The notes beneath the pieces were generated by a model. It saw nothing but the letters and a program-made list of their open reading frames with translations. It made no database searches and was not told the origin of the DNA. The position numbers and the translations under genes are program-made. A stretch of 64,000 nucleotides of DNA from Candidatus Brocadiaceae bacterium S225 (GTDB lineage Bacteria; Planctomycetota; Brocadiia; Brocadiales; Scalinduaceae): the NCBI GenBank assembly GCA_007859995.1, contig SMSL01000014.1, positions 1-64,000 on the forward strand, given 5' to 3'. Below, in pieces: positions 24,629-34,724 of this stretch (positions are counted from its first letter, which is position 1; the number at the start of each line of letters is the position of its first letter).

Positions 24629-25327
24629 ATGCCAAATTCTAAAAAAACTATTCTTGCCGTAAGCCCACATCCTGATGATGTAGAAGCGGGTATGGGCGGC
24701 AGTATAATAAAATTCCTGAAACTTGGATACGAAGTTCATGTTGTAGATCTTACCAATGGAGAGCCTACACCACATGGTACTCCGGAAATAAGGCGTGAAG
24801 AGTGTAACAGGGCAACCGCCTTGCTTGGTGTATCCGGCAGGACAAATCTCGACCTTCCAAACCGCTATCTTTTTGACAATAAGAAATCAAGGAATAAATT
24901 GGCTGAGGTTATTCGAAGGGTGAGACCTCATATCATGTTTCTGCCCTATTGGGAAGACGCTCATCCTGATCACATACAGGCAACACAGATCGGTGAGGCG
25001 GCAAGGTTTTATGCTAAGCTTACAAAAACAGATTTAGCAGGTGAACCGTGGTACCCAGGCCGTATTCTTTATTATTTGTGGTCTCATCAGAGAGTACATA
25101 TTTCCCCGGCTTTCATTATCGATATTAGTGACGAGTTTGAAAGTAAGATCGAGGCCGCAAGATCCTATAAGTCTCAATATGCCTATAATGAAGAAAGATG
25201 GCAGATCGTAAATGGAACAATGCATTCTTGCGGGCAGTATTTTGGTTCATTAATTGGAACACGGTATGGAGAACCATTTGCGAGTCGTGAGAAAATAGGA
25301 CTGAGAGATATAAGAGACATATTATAA
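24629..25327 (+). CDS. PIG-L deacetylase, BshB1-like
   Basis: This 232-residue zinc deacetylase has the PIG-L motif AVSPHPDDVEAGMGG (Zn ligands His/Asp) and the second motif EDAHPDHIQA. The sequence is closest in form to BshB1, the N-acetylglucosaminyl-malate deacetylase of bacillithiol synthesis (LTNGEPTPHGTPEIRREE is typical). The end, GTRYGEPFASREKIGLRD, also fits. No other bsh genes are in the window. The start codon follows the perfect palindrome by only 11 bp and no free ribosome binding site is visible. Confidence 0.88.
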   Translation: MPNSKKTILAVSPHPDDVEAGMGGSIIKFLKLGYEVHVVDLTNGEPTPHGTPEIRREECNRATALLGVSGRTNLDLPNRYLFDNKKSRNKLAEVIRRVRPHIMFLPYWEDAHPDHIQATQIGEAARFYAKLTKTDLAGEPWYPGRILYYLWSHQRVHISPAFIIDISDEFESKIEAARSYKSQYAYNEERWQIVNGTMHSCGQYFGSLIGTRYGEPFASREKIGLRDIRDIL

Positions 25328-25704
25328 AGAAATTGAGGAATTTAAAAACCTCCTGGATGAATTGGTAAGCGGTATCAAGCAAAAAAACCCAATGGTTATA
25401 GTGGGCCCGAAAGTCGGTCGGGACATAAGCTTAGTGAGGTTGATAAAAATAAATTGGTGATAAACTCACATGCGAGGGTCGGAGATTTATGTTCTGAGTA
25501 TAAACTTGATCTGTTAGGTGTTATTGCCCCGGTGCATTATTAATAGTGGTAGATCCTGATGACAGAGATGCAGTCCTGGGCAAACTTACGCAAAATTATA
25601 TAAAATGTTCGGTGATTGGTAAATTGACCGATAAAGAGGGTGGTTTGAAAATAATAGCAGATGGAGAGGAGAGAGAGTTGCTTTTTTTGAAGTGGATTAG
25701 ATAG
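25328..25704 (+). pseudogene. Decayed gene, AIR-synthase-like fragments
   Basis: Two adjacent segments look coding but lack starts and are interrupted by stops. The first includes PMVIVGPKVGRDISLSEVDK. The second (25546-25704) reads VDPDDRDAVLGKL, then CSVIGKLTDKEGGLKIIADG, a pattern resembling the C-terminal domain of AIR-synthase-related proteins (PurM/PurL/HypE type). The original gene cannot be named. Confidence 0.4.
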
Positions 25705-25893
25705 CCAGTGTTATCTAAATTAAAGAATGATAACCGTATAGCACCACCCCGATCGTCATAATTAGCTTGACACTTATAGGCATTACTTGTAGAATCCACG
25801 ATCACTGGAGACATATAGACGTGGTCTTGATCTGCACATTGCAGAAGTGTCTTTATAGATACTACATAAACAATATATCGTGAGTAATGAGTT

Positions 25894-26889
25894 ATGAATG
25901 GTTACGGAGACAAACCGGAATTCAAATTTGAAAAAATACAGTTCGATCCTTTTAAAAAGTATATAGTACCAATAGCAGTTGTACTGGGTATTATCATAAT
26001 TGGGGTTTCTTCAGTCTTTACGGTAAAGGCCAACCAGGAAGCCGCATTATTAAGATTTGGTAAGTATGCGGATACTGTCGGGCCGGGGTTGCATTTTAAG
26101 TTGCCCTTTGGTATTGACAAAGTATATGCAGCGGAGGTCAAGCGTATATACAATGAAGAATTTGGTTATAGGACAGTTCGGTCTGGTAGAGAAAGTATGA
26201 TTGATTATAACTTCAGGGGAGCTACCGAGGTTTCTCTCATGCTGACCGGGGATAGGAATTGTGCTGTAGTGCATTGGGTAGTTAGATATAAGATAAAAGA
26301 CCTGAAAGAGTATCTCTTTAATGTCAGGGATGTTAAGAGTACCATAAGAGATGTTTCTGAAGCAGTAATGAGAAGGATTGTTGGTGACAGGTCTATTGAT
26401 GAGGTACTGACTATTGGAAGAAGGGAAATAGAGGATGTTGCGCAGGCGGAAATAGAGACAGTTTTGGATGATTATGGCTGCGGAATAGATATACAGGTGG
26501 TAAACTTGAAGGGCGTTAATCCGCCGGATCAGGTTAAGGATGCATTTGATGCTGTTAACAAAGCGGTACAGATGAGGGATCAGATTACTAATGAAGCTGA
26601 AGGAAAGAAAAACAAGATTATTCCGGCTGCAATGGGAAAGAAGGAACAGGCAATAAGGGAGGCTGAAGGGTACAAGATAAAGAGGGTAAACGAGGCAACT
26701 GGAGATACCAAGGCGTTTCTTGCCGTCTTCAAAGAGTATGAGAAGGCTAAGGACGTAACCAGGCGAAGGCTTTATCTTGAAACGATGGAAAAGGCGATAC
26801 CTAAGTGTGAGGCAGTGTATATAATCGATGAAGATCAAAAAGGGATATTGCCAATACTCAATCTGGGAGAGAGTAAGGTGTTGAAATGA
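25894..26889 (+). CDS. hflK: HflK-like SPFH membrane protein
   Basis: This 331-residue protein has one N-terminal membrane helix (residues 28-48) and an SPFH/Band 7 domain. It starts ANQEAALLRFGKYADTVGPGLHFKLPF and has the Ala/Glu-rich coiled segment NEAEGKKNKIIPAAMGKKEQ. HflK forms large cages with HflC that control the FtsH protease. The downstream hflC-like gene overlaps by four bases (ATGA), as in other species. The length is a little below that of E. coli HflK, mainly because the N-terminal Gly/Gln-rich arm is short. Confidence 0.9.
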   Translation: MNGYGDKPEFKFEKIQFDPFKKYIVPIAVVLGIIIIGVSSVFTVKANQEAALLRFGKYADTVGPGLHFKLPFGIDKVYAAEVKRIYNEEFGYRTVRSGRESMIDYNFRGATEVSLMLTGDRNCAVVHWVVRYKIKDLKEYLFNVRDVKSTIRDVSEAVMRRIVGDRSIDEVLTIGRREIEDVAQAEIETVLDDYGCGIDIQVVNLKGVNPPDQVKDAFDAVNKAVQMRDQITNEAEGKKNKIIPAAMGKKEQAIREAEGYKIKRVNEATGDTKAFLAVFKEYEKAKDVTRRRLYLETMEKAIPKCEAVYIIDEDQKGILPILNLGESKVLK

Positions 26890-27848
26890 GTGAAACGAAA
26901 CAAAAGAGGCAGGCATACATAACAATAGCCATAACAGCAGTAGTAGCAATAATTATCCTGGCCAGTAGCTCTTTTTACGTGGTCGACATTAAATCGCAGT
27001 GTGTGATTACTGAATTTGGTAAACCAAAGAAAGTTGTAACTGAACCCGGGCTAAAGGTAAAAACTCCTTTTATTCAAAAAGTGGAATTTTTTGAAAAACG
27101 AATCATAGAATGGGACGGAGAGCCAAGTGATATCCTGACAAGAGATAAGGAAAATATTGGCGTTGATACCTGGGCTCGTTGGAAGATCGTTGACCCATTG
27201 AATTTTTATACCTCATTAGGGACGGAAAGCAGGGGGCAGGGCGTACTGGATGAGGTCATAGGGTCTGCCGTGAAAAATATTGTTAGTTCGTATCCACTGA
27301 ATGAGATGCTTAGAAATACTAATCGAAAGCTTGGGTACACGACCGTAGAACTGGAAAAGGCAGAAACGGACAAAAAGGTGCACATATCTAATGGCAGGGC
27401 CCATCTTGTCAAAGAAATTAAAAAAATGGCAAGTGAAGGTTTAAGGGATAGATATGGAATGGAATTGGTTGATGTCAGGATAAAACACATTAATTATATT
27501 CCGGCTGTTATACCTAAAATATTTGACAGGATGCGTTCAGAAAGAATAAGAATTGCTAGCAAATATGAGTCTGAGGGCAGGAGAGAAGAGGCCGAAATTC
27601 TGGGATATATGAAGAAAGAGCTGGAGAAGATAGAATCTGAAGGTTATAAAATAGCGACTGAGACAAGAGGAGAGGCGGATGCTGAGGCGGTAAAAATATA
27701 TGCGGATGCTTACGGGAAGGCTCCTGAATTTTATTCGTTTACAAAGACGCTTGAAACGTATGGAAAAACAATTGATGAAAACACCCGTTTATATTTGAGT
27801 ACAGATAGTGAATACTATAAATATATAAATGATTTTATGGAAAAGTAG
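26886..27848 (+). CDS. hflC: HflC-like SPFH membrane protein
   Basis: This 320-residue partner of HflK has an N-terminal helix (residues 10-33), then a Band 7 domain (IKSQCVITEFGKPKKV) and the HflC-type region (EPGLKVKTPFIQKVEFFEKRI). The C-terminal coil (MRSERIRIASKYESEGRREE) and YKYINDFMEK end are typical. It is translationally coupled to hflK. Confidence 0.9.
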   Translation: MSETKQKRQAYITIAITAVVAIIILASSSFYVVDIKSQCVITEFGKPKKVVTEPGLKVKTPFIQKVEFFEKRIIEWDGEPSDILTRDKENIGVDTWARWKIVDPLNFYTSLGTESRGQGVLDEVIGSAVKNIVSSYPLNEMLRNTNRKLGYTTVELEKAETDKKVHISNGRAHLVKEIKKMASEGLRDRYGMELVDVRIKHINYIPAVIPKIFDRMRSERIRIASKYESEGRREEAEILGYMKKELEKIESEGYKIATETRGEADAEAVKIYADAYGKAPEFYSFTKTLETYGKTIDENTRLYLSTDSEYYKYINDFMEK

Positions 27849-28107
27849 GAGCATCTGTAATATTGCCATAGGGCAGTAAGTGAAGTATTAGGTATTGATT
27901 AATGAACACCTCATATTTAATTGTAGAATAAAGCATTTCAATAAACGTTGTTTAGTTTAAAACTCGATGTACAGCATGCCTGATTTCAATTTACACTTAT
28001 CCCCTTTGGCCCATTCTGCTGACTGATATTTTACCAATATCAAATTGCAAATATTACTGCCGTCCTCATTGATATGAACATTAACCGTCTCATGTTAATA
28101 AATATTT

Positions 28108-29427
28108 ATGCGTCCTAAATCTCATATTGTTTATGAAAATAAAACGATTTTTATTTATTTTTTAGCGATATCCGGAATATTGCACCTGATTTTCATCTTT
28201 TCAACTTCCAACTTCAGCCATTTGTTAAAATCGGAACTTAATTTTAGCGATTATGGAACTAAGGAAAGCAACTATGTTATTGAAATAGATCTTGAGCCGG
28301 ATGAACAGAAAGAAGAAAATACTGAAGAAAAGGAAAGAATTGCATCTGAAGGCCAGGAAGAGAAGAGGCAGCTTTTTGTTGATACATCCGGAAGGACTGT
28401 AGACGAGGAAACTCAGACAGAGACTAATAAAATTGGGGAAAAGGGATCTGTCGCGAGAGACATGTATTCGGGTGAAAATAATATCAATGATAAACCTCGG
28501 CTAGAGAGTGAAAGTGATTTTCCCGGAGAAGCTCCAGCTGAATTTGCATCAACGGCGCCTCAGGAATTAGGCATGCCAATGAATGTTAGTCCTGGTGAGC
28601 CTGTTAAGGATGAATCTGAAGAGGCTGTTGAGGAGTCTGTTAAAGAAGAAGTTGCAGCCGTTTTGATTGAGATCGACAAAAGCGAAGAGCTGCCTGTACG
28701 TGAAGAAGTTGAGAAATCCGAGGAGGCAAAGGAAGAAGCGGTTGTCAAGGATGTAAAACCGGTAGAAAGTGTTGAAGAGATAGTTTCTGTGGAAATGGGA
28801 TCGGACATAGTTGTTCTGACGTCTGAATCAAAAGAAAGTGATGATACAGCTGCTGCTGCTGCTGCTGATGATGATGATGTAGTAGATGAAAAAGTCGGAA
28901 AAACTACTGAACCGGTAGAAGAATATACAGAAACAGCATCTCTTTCTAAAGCATTGATTAAAGAAGTTGTTGAAGGCAGGAGAGAGAGTGTTGCAAATAA
29001 ACAGCAAAACAAAAATAAGACTTCTGAGTATCAGGTAACTAACGTTCCATCAGGTGACGATGCTCCCTTTTTTGAAGATAATATTTCAAACGCACCACTG
29101 AAGGGCACAGAATCGTTTAATGTAAAAAAACATGAATATGCGCCGTATTACAAACACATAAAAGATAAAATAAGATTGTACTGGTTGTTGCAGTATGGTA
29201 CAGATGCATCTATTAATCAGGTAACCAAAGACTACAAACCCATAGTCGTTACTTTTAAGGTGTTTCCTTCCGGGGAAATAAAGAATGTTGAAATTACTGA
29301 TACAGCGGGTAATGAACTATTGGCTTCTAAGATTAGAGTATCAATTAAGAATACGACTTTAAATAAATTTCCGGATTACATTAACGAAAATCATATAGAT
29401 GTTAAATTTAGTTACTTTTTCTTTTAA
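28108..29427 (+). CDS. TonB/TolA-like energy transducer
   Basis: This 439-residue protein has a cytoplasmic N-terminus, one membrane helix (FIYFLAISGILHLIFIF) and a very long acidic, Glu/Val-rich periplasmic spacer (about 60-330). Its C-terminal domain has the TonB-type strand pattern (VTFKVFPSGEIKNVEITDTAG). It is directly upstream of exbB- and exbD-like genes, so it is the force transmitter of a Ton/Tol motor. The spacer contains a run of six Ala then Asp residues encoded by GCT/GAT triplet repeats. Glu-rich spacers replace the usual Pro-rich one. The substrate is unknown. Confidence 0.8.
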   Translation: MRPKSHIVYENKTIFIYFLAISGILHLIFIFSTSNFSHLLKSELNFSDYGTKESNYVIEIDLEPDEQKEENTEEKERIASEGQEEKRQLFVDTSGRTVDEETQTETNKIGEKGSVARDMYSGENNINDKPRLESESDFPGEAPAEFASTAPQELGMPMNVSPGEPVKDESEEAVEESVKEEVAAVLIEIDKSEELPVREEVEKSEEAKEEAVVKDVKPVESVEEIVSVEMGSDIVVLTSESKESDDTAAAAAADDDDVVDEKVGKTTEPVEEYTETASLSKALIKEVVEGRRESVANKQQNKNKTSEYQVTNVPSGDDAPFFEDNISNAPLKGTESFNVKKHEYAPYYKHIKDKIRLYWLLQYGTDASINQVTKDYKPIVVTFKVFPSGEIKNVEITDTAGNELLASKIRVSIKNTTLNKFPDYINENHIDVKFSYFFF

Positions 29428-29442
29428 TAGGGAGGCATTATA

Positions 29443-30075
29443 ATGGAATGGTTAATGGGTGGTGGGCCTATAATGATACCCATATTAATTTGTTCTGTTA
29501 TCGCGCTTGCCGTTGTCATGGAACGTATTGTAAGCCTTCGCAGAAGTTGTATTATGAGACCTGAATTGATCGAGGTAATTGATGCGATCAGGGGTCCGGA
29601 GGATATTCAGGTAATATATAACAGATGTAATGTGATAAAGGGTCCGTTTTCCAATATCATCAAACGTGCTATTTCAAATGCTCATTTGTCAAGGGAAGAA
29701 AAAGTATTAGACATCCAGGCAACGGGAAGGCAAGAGGCCAGAGTTTTAGAGAGAATGCTGGTCGTATTGGAAATTATTACCGCAATTACCCCGCTTCTCG
29801 GATTACTCGGAACCGTACTTGGAATGAGCCAGGTATTTGATGTGATTTCAGAAGTCGGATTGGGACAGACAAAGGCATTTTCCGGTGGTATAGCACAGGC
29901 CCTTAGGACCACTATAGTTGGACTGGGTGTGGCAATACCGTCTTTAATCGCATACAGTAGTTTTGATAGGAAAGTGGATAACCTGATACTGGAGATGGAA
30001 AAATATTCAATGTTGCTCTTGAATAAAATATACTCTGTGGAGAAAGATGAGGAAGCTATAAGCTCCAGAGATTAA
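29443..30075 (+). CDS. exbB: ExbB/TolQ/MotA-type proton channel
   Basis: This 210-residue protein has three membrane helices. The first is at residues 8-25, and the second and third lie within the conserved block starting ITAITPLLGLLGTVLGM and continuing GGIAQALRTTIVGLGVAIPSLIAY. It forms the proton-driven stator with ExbD and powers the TonB-like protein. It is separated from the tonB-like gene by 15 bp and has a GGGAGG site. Confidence 0.92.
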   Translation: MEWLMGGGPIMIPILICSVIALAVVMERIVSLRRSCIMRPELIEVIDAIRGPEDIQVIYNRCNVIKGPFSNIIKRAISNAHLSREEKVLDIQATGRQEARVLERMLVVLEIITAITPLLGLLGTVLGMSQVFDVISEVGLGQTKAFSGGIAQALRTTIVGLGVAIPSLIAYSSFDRKVDNLILEMEKYSMLLLNKIYSVEKDEEAISSRD

Positions 30076-30080
30076 TAGCC

Positions 30081-30482
30081 ATGCAATTTCGTGTAAAAAG
30101 ATATATAAAACCGATAATAAATATTGCTTCATTAGTAGATGTTCTCTTTCTGCTTTTAATATTTTTTATGGTAACATCCGCATTTGTAGAACAGCCGAAC
30201 ATTAAATTAGAGTTGCCTTCAACCAGACATTCCGAGGTGAGTAAGGTAGAGAGAACGGTATTAACCATCTCTCGTGACGGGCAATTATTTCTAAGAGATA
30301 AACCTGTTGACAAGCAAAACCTTGAAAAAGAACTCAGAAGATTAATGTTGGACACGGGAGATGATGTTCTGGTTTTGAAGGCTGATAAAATGGTGCCTTA
30401 CGGGGATGTAGTCGATATTATGGATTATGCTAAGGGGGCAGGTTTTAAAAAGGTAGTTGCTCCAACTATTATGGCAGAATAA
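30081..30482 (+). CDS. exbD: ExbD/TolR-type motor protein
   Basis: This 133-residue protein has one N-terminal helix that carries the essential Asp: PIINIASLVDVLFLLLIFFM. The periplasmic domain follows (LPSTRHSEV...VLKADKMVPYGDVVDIMDYAK). It is five bases downstream of exbB and the length is normal. Together with the two upstream genes it makes a complete TonB-ExbB-ExbD set. Confidence 0.92.
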   Translation: MQFRVKRYIKPIINIASLVDVLFLLLIFFMVTSAFVEQPNIKLELPSTRHSEVSKVERTVLTISRDGQLFLRDKPVDKQNLEKELRRLMLDTGDDVLVLKADKMVPYGDVVDIMDYAKGAGFKKVVAPTIMAE

Positions 30483-30554
30483 TGGCAATATGACGAATTT
30501 AACTAAGTATGCGTAGTTCGGGTTCAAGAGAAAACATGAAAGGAGTATAGGGTT

Positions 30555-31343
30555 TTGTTGAGTAGTAATTTTAAGGATTTAATAGAAATAATGGAAACGC
30601 TCAGAAGTAAAGACGGATGTCCCTGGGATAAAGAGCAGACGCATGAATCCCTGAAATCCTGCTTGATAGAAGAGGTTTATGAGATTGTTGATGCAGTAGA
30701 TTCAAAAGATTCTGAAGGGTTAAAGGAAGAACTCGCAGATCTGTTTTTTTTGATAATATTTTATTGTAAAATAGCTGATGACAGTAATAACTTCAATATC
30801 AATAATGTGCTGGAGGCTTGTTTAGAAAAGATGACCAGACGGCATCCTCATGTCTTTGGTGATAAGTCAGCTAAAGATGCAAGTGAGGCATTAAATCAAT
30901 GGAATGAAATTAAGAAGAAAGAAAAAGAAACAAAGCAAAGTGGTAAAAACGGTAATAAATCAATAGTGGATAATGTTCCAAATCATATGCCTGCGTTACA
31001 AAAAGCACAAAAAGTTCAAAAGAAGGTTGCGCGCGTTGGCTTTGATTGGGAAGTAATAGAGGATGTAATTGCAAAGGTTCATGAGGAGTTAGAGGAAGTC
31101 AAGGAGGCGATTAACAATAAAAAGAAAGGGCCGATAGCCGAAGAGATAGGTGATTTGCTGTTTGCAGTGGTAAACCTTTCGAGATTTCTCAAGTTAGATT
31201 CGGAAGATTTATTACGGAAAAGCATCTCTAAGTTTACCGGCAGGTTTCAGAAAGTAGAGATGCGGGTTGCTGCTTTGGGGAAAACAATAGAAGAATGTTC
31301 TTTGCGCGAGTTGGATGGTATTTGGAATGAAATTAAGAGTTGA
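30555..31343 (+). CDS. mazG: Nucleoside triphosphate pyrophosphohydrolase MazG
   Basis: This 262-residue protein has two MazG domains. The first shows LRSKDGCPWDKEQTHESLK, EEVYEI and EELADLFF (the EXXE...EXXD metal-binding pattern). The second shows KVARVGFDWEV, EELEEVKEAI and EEIGDLLFAVVNL. It hydrolyses NTPs to NMPs and cleans the nucleotide pool. The start is taken as the TTG at 30555 behind AGGAG; the ATG at 30591 would remove part of the first conserved segment. The length is normal. Confidence 0.93.
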   Translation: MLSSNFKDLIEIMETLRSKDGCPWDKEQTHESLKSCLIEEVYEIVDAVDSKDSEGLKEELADLFFLIIFYCKIADDSNNFNINNVLEACLEKMTRRHPHVFGDKSAKDASEALNQWNEIKKKEKETKQSGKNGNKSIVDNVPNHMPALQKAQKVQKKVARVGFDWEVIEDVIAKVHEELEEVKEAINNKKKGPIAEEIGDLLFAVVNLSRFLKLDSEDLLRKSISKFTGRFQKVEMRVAALGKTIEECSLRELDGIWNEIKS

Positions 31344-32227
31344 GTTTTACTTATGAAAATCAATATCTCTGACCCATCGGATACTGAGCCAGATAATATG
31401 GATTCCTTTTGAGAAATTTCCATTTGGAATCGTGAAAAAGAGAGTATTAAGCCATAGTTATGAAATGATATCAATTCCTTCATATTGCCTTTGTTTTGAT
31501 AAGTGAGAAGCAGGTTTTGTCAGTCTTGTTCGTATAATTTTATTGACTTTATGGGTGAGACTGCAATATAATCCGCTTCCATGCGGGCATTTGCTTTTCC
31601 GTCTGCAAGTGAGTTATGGCTGGGGCGCTACAGAAAAGGTTATTTTGCCTGAGTGTCGTAAGTCAGAGTACTCTATGCCATAAGCGGTTTATATGTTCCC
31701 AATAGGCAGATTTACGCCAGAAATCAGAGGTTTAATAGACACCGGCAGAGATCAATTAATTTAAGTAAGCAGTTGTGTAAATTGGTGTTATGGTTGATGC
31801 ACATTATTATTTTAAATTTTGGTATAACCGTTGCGGTAGCTTGTATCTTGTATTTTTATATGTTTAGATTTTATTTGGTTGTTTAAGGTTGTTAGAGACT
31901 TTATTTTACATACGTTTGTAACCAAATATGCAAATTCTTAAACTGGCTACACATCAAAGAGAAGTGTTCCTTCCACACAGTATTGTCTTTAATTCTCGTT
32001 GCGTTAAGAAGAGATTACATGTTTTCGAGGCGTTTTGCTTTAATAAAAAGTATTTTAATACATAGGAATTTCAATGTTTGTCACGCTTCAACTCCGTTCA
32101 GTGTGATGTAATTCCCAGTCTGACTGACAGACGGGAGGGCGGAGTCGTGAAGACTAAATTGTTTATCTTTTACTTTATTACATCTAAATATAATGGGTAA
32201 TTGGAAATAGAAAGGGGGGAGAAGTAT
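31344..32227. other. Long intergenic region upstream of the first amt gene
   Basis: No convincing coding frame is seen. At 32088-32155 a possible structured segment combines CTTCAACTCCG / CGGAGTCGTGAAG and an inner GTCTGACTGACAGAC. It could be a leader or terminator hairpin before amt. A TATAAT box lies at about 32191-32200 without a good -35. Confidence 0.4.
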
Positions 32228-33613
32228 ATGCGTTTTAAACAGAACAATGTGATATGGTTTCTGTTGATTTTGGTTGCTGCTGTTTTCCTGATGTGCGGTG
32301 TTTCGAATGCGGCAGACCCGACAGGTGATAAGACTTTTGCATTGGACATTAGGGGTATAAGTATGTCCAACAACTTTACATGGATTCTTATTTGTGGTTT
32401 TGTGATATGGTTCATGCAGTTAGGTTTTACATTACTAGGTGGTTTATTGCCGGCCAAGAATGCACTGAGTTACATGACTCACTGCTTTATTGCCACAACA
32501 CTTGGTGTTATCATCTATTGGTTTGTTGGCTTTGGAATAATGTTTGGTGGTTTTGACTTTCTGGGGCAACATATGGGAAAAGGTAATCAATTTATGGGCC
32601 TGAGTGGTTTTATGCTACTAGGTGAAGCGTATGACGTTAGGACCATATTATTGTTTATATTCCAGGCGTGTGTAGCAACATTTATCGGTAGTATTATTGC
32701 GGGTGCGATCGCGGAAAGAATGAAGCTTTGCTCCTATATTCTTATGTTATTCTTCGTATATATCTTCGTATATCCGGTCTATGGACATTGGGTATGGGGA
32801 GAAGGATGGTTGTGGGAGTTGCCATACGGTGCAGGTATGAGAGACTTCGCAGGATCTGGGGTTGTTCATGCAATTGGTGGAACTATAGGATTTGTTGGTG
32901 CCGCTTTCCTGGGCCCGAGGGCTGGCAGGTATAATGAGGATGGATCGTTAAACTCAATACCAGGCCATAATGTAGGATATATGATTCTTGGTACCATAGT
33001 ACTTGCGTTTGGCTGGTTGTTTTATGATGCAGGGAGCACATTGGCTGCAGGCGATTTGAGAATGTCTGTAGTAGCAGCTAATACCGCCCTTGCCGGGTCA
33101 ATAGGAGCTGTTACGGTACTGTTCCTAACCTACCTGCTGTCAGGTCACACCGATGTTGGTGAGGCGTGTAATGGTGCACTGGCCGGGTTCGTAGCTATTT
33201 CGGCAGGATGCGCTTATGTTGCACCTTGGGCTGCGGTTGTGATAGGGTGTACGGGCGCCATACTCTACTTAATTTCATTCTGGATTATTGGTAATAAATT
33301 CAGAGTTGATGATCCACTTGGTGCATGTTCAGTTCATGGCGCTAACGGGTTCTGGGGATTAATTGCCCTGGGTATCTTTGCGGATGGTTCATATGGTGGT
33401 GTTTATGGAGTGATAACCGGCCATTATGGACAGTTGTTATCACAGGCTATCGGAGCTGGAACTGCCTTAGCTTTTGCCGGTATAATGGCTTTTATATTAT
33501 TCAAGCTGATTGGTGGCAAAAACAGCAAATCAAAGATGAGAGTGTCTGAAGACGTTGAAAAAGATGGTCTAGACGTACATATTCATGGTACAGCATGTTA
33601 CCCTGAACAATAG
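32228..33613 (+). CDS. amt: Amt ammonium transporter, paralogue 1
   Basis: The ATG at 32228 is chosen because it follows GGGGGGAG and opens a signal peptide (FLLILVAAVFLMCGVSNA). An upstream TTG at 32201 would precede the ribosome site. The mature protein of about 430 residues has the Amt fold with eleven helices. Twin-His sites are in VYGHWVWGEGW and CSVHGANGFWG. The conserved DFAGSGVVHAIGG is present. The cytosolic tail ends HIHGTACYPEQ, a form shared with paralogues 3 and 4 but not 2. It conducts NH4+/NH3 and is possibly blocked by PII. Confidence 0.93.
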   Translation: MRFKQNNVIWFLLILVAAVFLMCGVSNAADPTGDKTFALDIRGISMSNNFTWILICGFVIWFMQLGFTLLGGLLPAKNALSYMTHCFIATTLGVIIYWFVGFGIMFGGFDFLGQHMGKGNQFMGLSGFMLLGEAYDVRTILLFIFQACVATFIGSIIAGAIAERMKLCSYILMLFFVYIFVYPVYGHWVWGEGWLWELPYGAGMRDFAGSGVVHAIGGTIGFVGAAFLGPRAGRYNEDGSLNSIPGHNVGYMILGTIVLAFGWLFYDAGSTLAAGDLRMSVVAANTALAGSIGAVTVLFLTYLLSGHTDVGEACNGALAGFVAISAGCAYVAPWAAVVIGCTGAILYLISFWIIGNKFRVDDPLGACSVHGANGFWGLIALGIFADGSYGGVYGVITGHYGQLLSQAIGAGTALAFAGIMAFILFKLIGGKNSKSKMRVSEDVEKDGLDVHIHGTACYPEQ

Positions 33614-33635
33614 ATGATGTGTTAAATCCTTACAG

Positions 33636-33669
33636 ATAGCCACTCGCTCTACATAAGGCGGGTGGCTAT
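33636..33669 (+). terminator. Terminator after amt paralogue 1
   Basis: ATAGCCACTCGC and GCGGGTGGCTAT form a 12-bp stem with a single G-T pair and a short loop. A weakly T-rich region follows. Confidence 0.65.
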
Positions 33670-33799
33670 TATTACCGTTTTCATAATTAGAAGTAGTTAA
33701 TCATCCAATGCACTGTATACAGACTGAAGCCAGTCGGCACCGTGCTCAGATAATAAAATGCCCTTTGATATTGATATAGAAAACGTCTATGTTCCAATA

Positions 33800-34130
33800 C
33801 TCATGAGGTTTCAGAGACTGGATGAAGCCCGTACTTTTTTTAAACGGCTTCCTTTCTCATTTTTGCCAGCTCACGGTACACACCTGACGAACTAACCGCC
33901 ACGATATCTTCATCAAGCATTATAAATATCAATCGCCGATAACCATCCTGGCAATGCGATTGATAATAATCCAGAATGGCCTCCTTTTCACATTCATCAA
34001 GCCGGTTATCCCGAGGAACACAACTGTTATGTTCATTAACCTTGCCTGGGCGTTCTCTCATTGATAGAATTTTGGACGCCTGATTCCGATCCATCTGATC
34101 TGCGATCATATAAGTTTATATCGACCAGAT
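33800..34130 (-). pseudogene. Decayed transposase (integrase-core, IS3-like) fragment
   Basis: The minus-strand frame 34109-33840 encodes NRLDECEKEAILDYYQSHCQ, then DGYRRLIFIMLDEDIVAVSSSGVYR. This matches the HTH/linker region found before the DDE core of IS3-type integrases (…GYRRLT.MMLD.D.VAVSPS..YR.L). The start region and the whole catalytic core are missing, so the element is dead. Confidence 0.6.
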
Positions 34131-34724
34131 ATCGACAAAATAAACCACTTTGTCCGGAATGTCATGGGTAAGCCGGATTTCATTCAGCTTTCCCTGAGAC
34201 TTTTTTTAAGGCAATATGTTCCTCCATCAACTCTCAGAGAACCTCGTTCTTACGTTGCAGCTTATCCTCTAATTATGCCATCTTCATTGACATCGGTCAG
34301 ATAAACAGTGCTGTATAAATCGCGAATTGGATCTCACCATATAAAGTTTTAATTCTTGTATGGTTATTGCTATGTCGAAACAAAACAATTAACATGATAA
34401 ATTTGGTTGTGGTTTATCTTGATTTCTACTGCCAGTTGTAAGTGTAGTTATAGCTTGGTAATAGGTATGGCCAGTTTGCCACTGGCATATTTAAGCCATA
34501 AATTTGCGGTTCTAACACTGGATTAAATCAAGCAATATAACTTGTAAGTTCCTGTAGTTATGAAGTTTATGATTTGTTCCATTTGGTTTTGTTCTTATTG
34601 GTATATATATTGCTATATCCTATATTTTAACGTTATACATTGTTGATTGTATTTTTTAAATACCTTATTTTGTTAATTTGTTTTTAAACATCTCATTGTA
34701 CGAACTAATAATACAGGTAATTAA
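34131..34724. other. Intergenic region, no gene seen
   Basis: This is AT-rich DNA with only a small hairpin (GCCAGT/ACTGGC near 34469). The last 150 bp are extremely AT-rich and may include the promoter of the gene at 34725. Confidence 0.35.

Noticed and set aside
26050-26949. 299-residue minus-strand ORF opposite hflK
   Set aside because: It overlaps a clear SPFH gene completely and its sequence (Leu/Tyr/Ser-rich, no domain) looks like antisense noise.
28560-29012. 150-residue Ser/Thr-rich minus-strand ORF
   Set aside because: It is the antisense of the Glu/Val-rich TonB spacer; low complexity explains the open frame.
31344-32227. Riboswitch or small RNA upstream of amt paralogue 1
   Set aside because: Weak complementarities are present at 32088-32155, but no known riboswitch core or terminator/antiterminator pair was identified.
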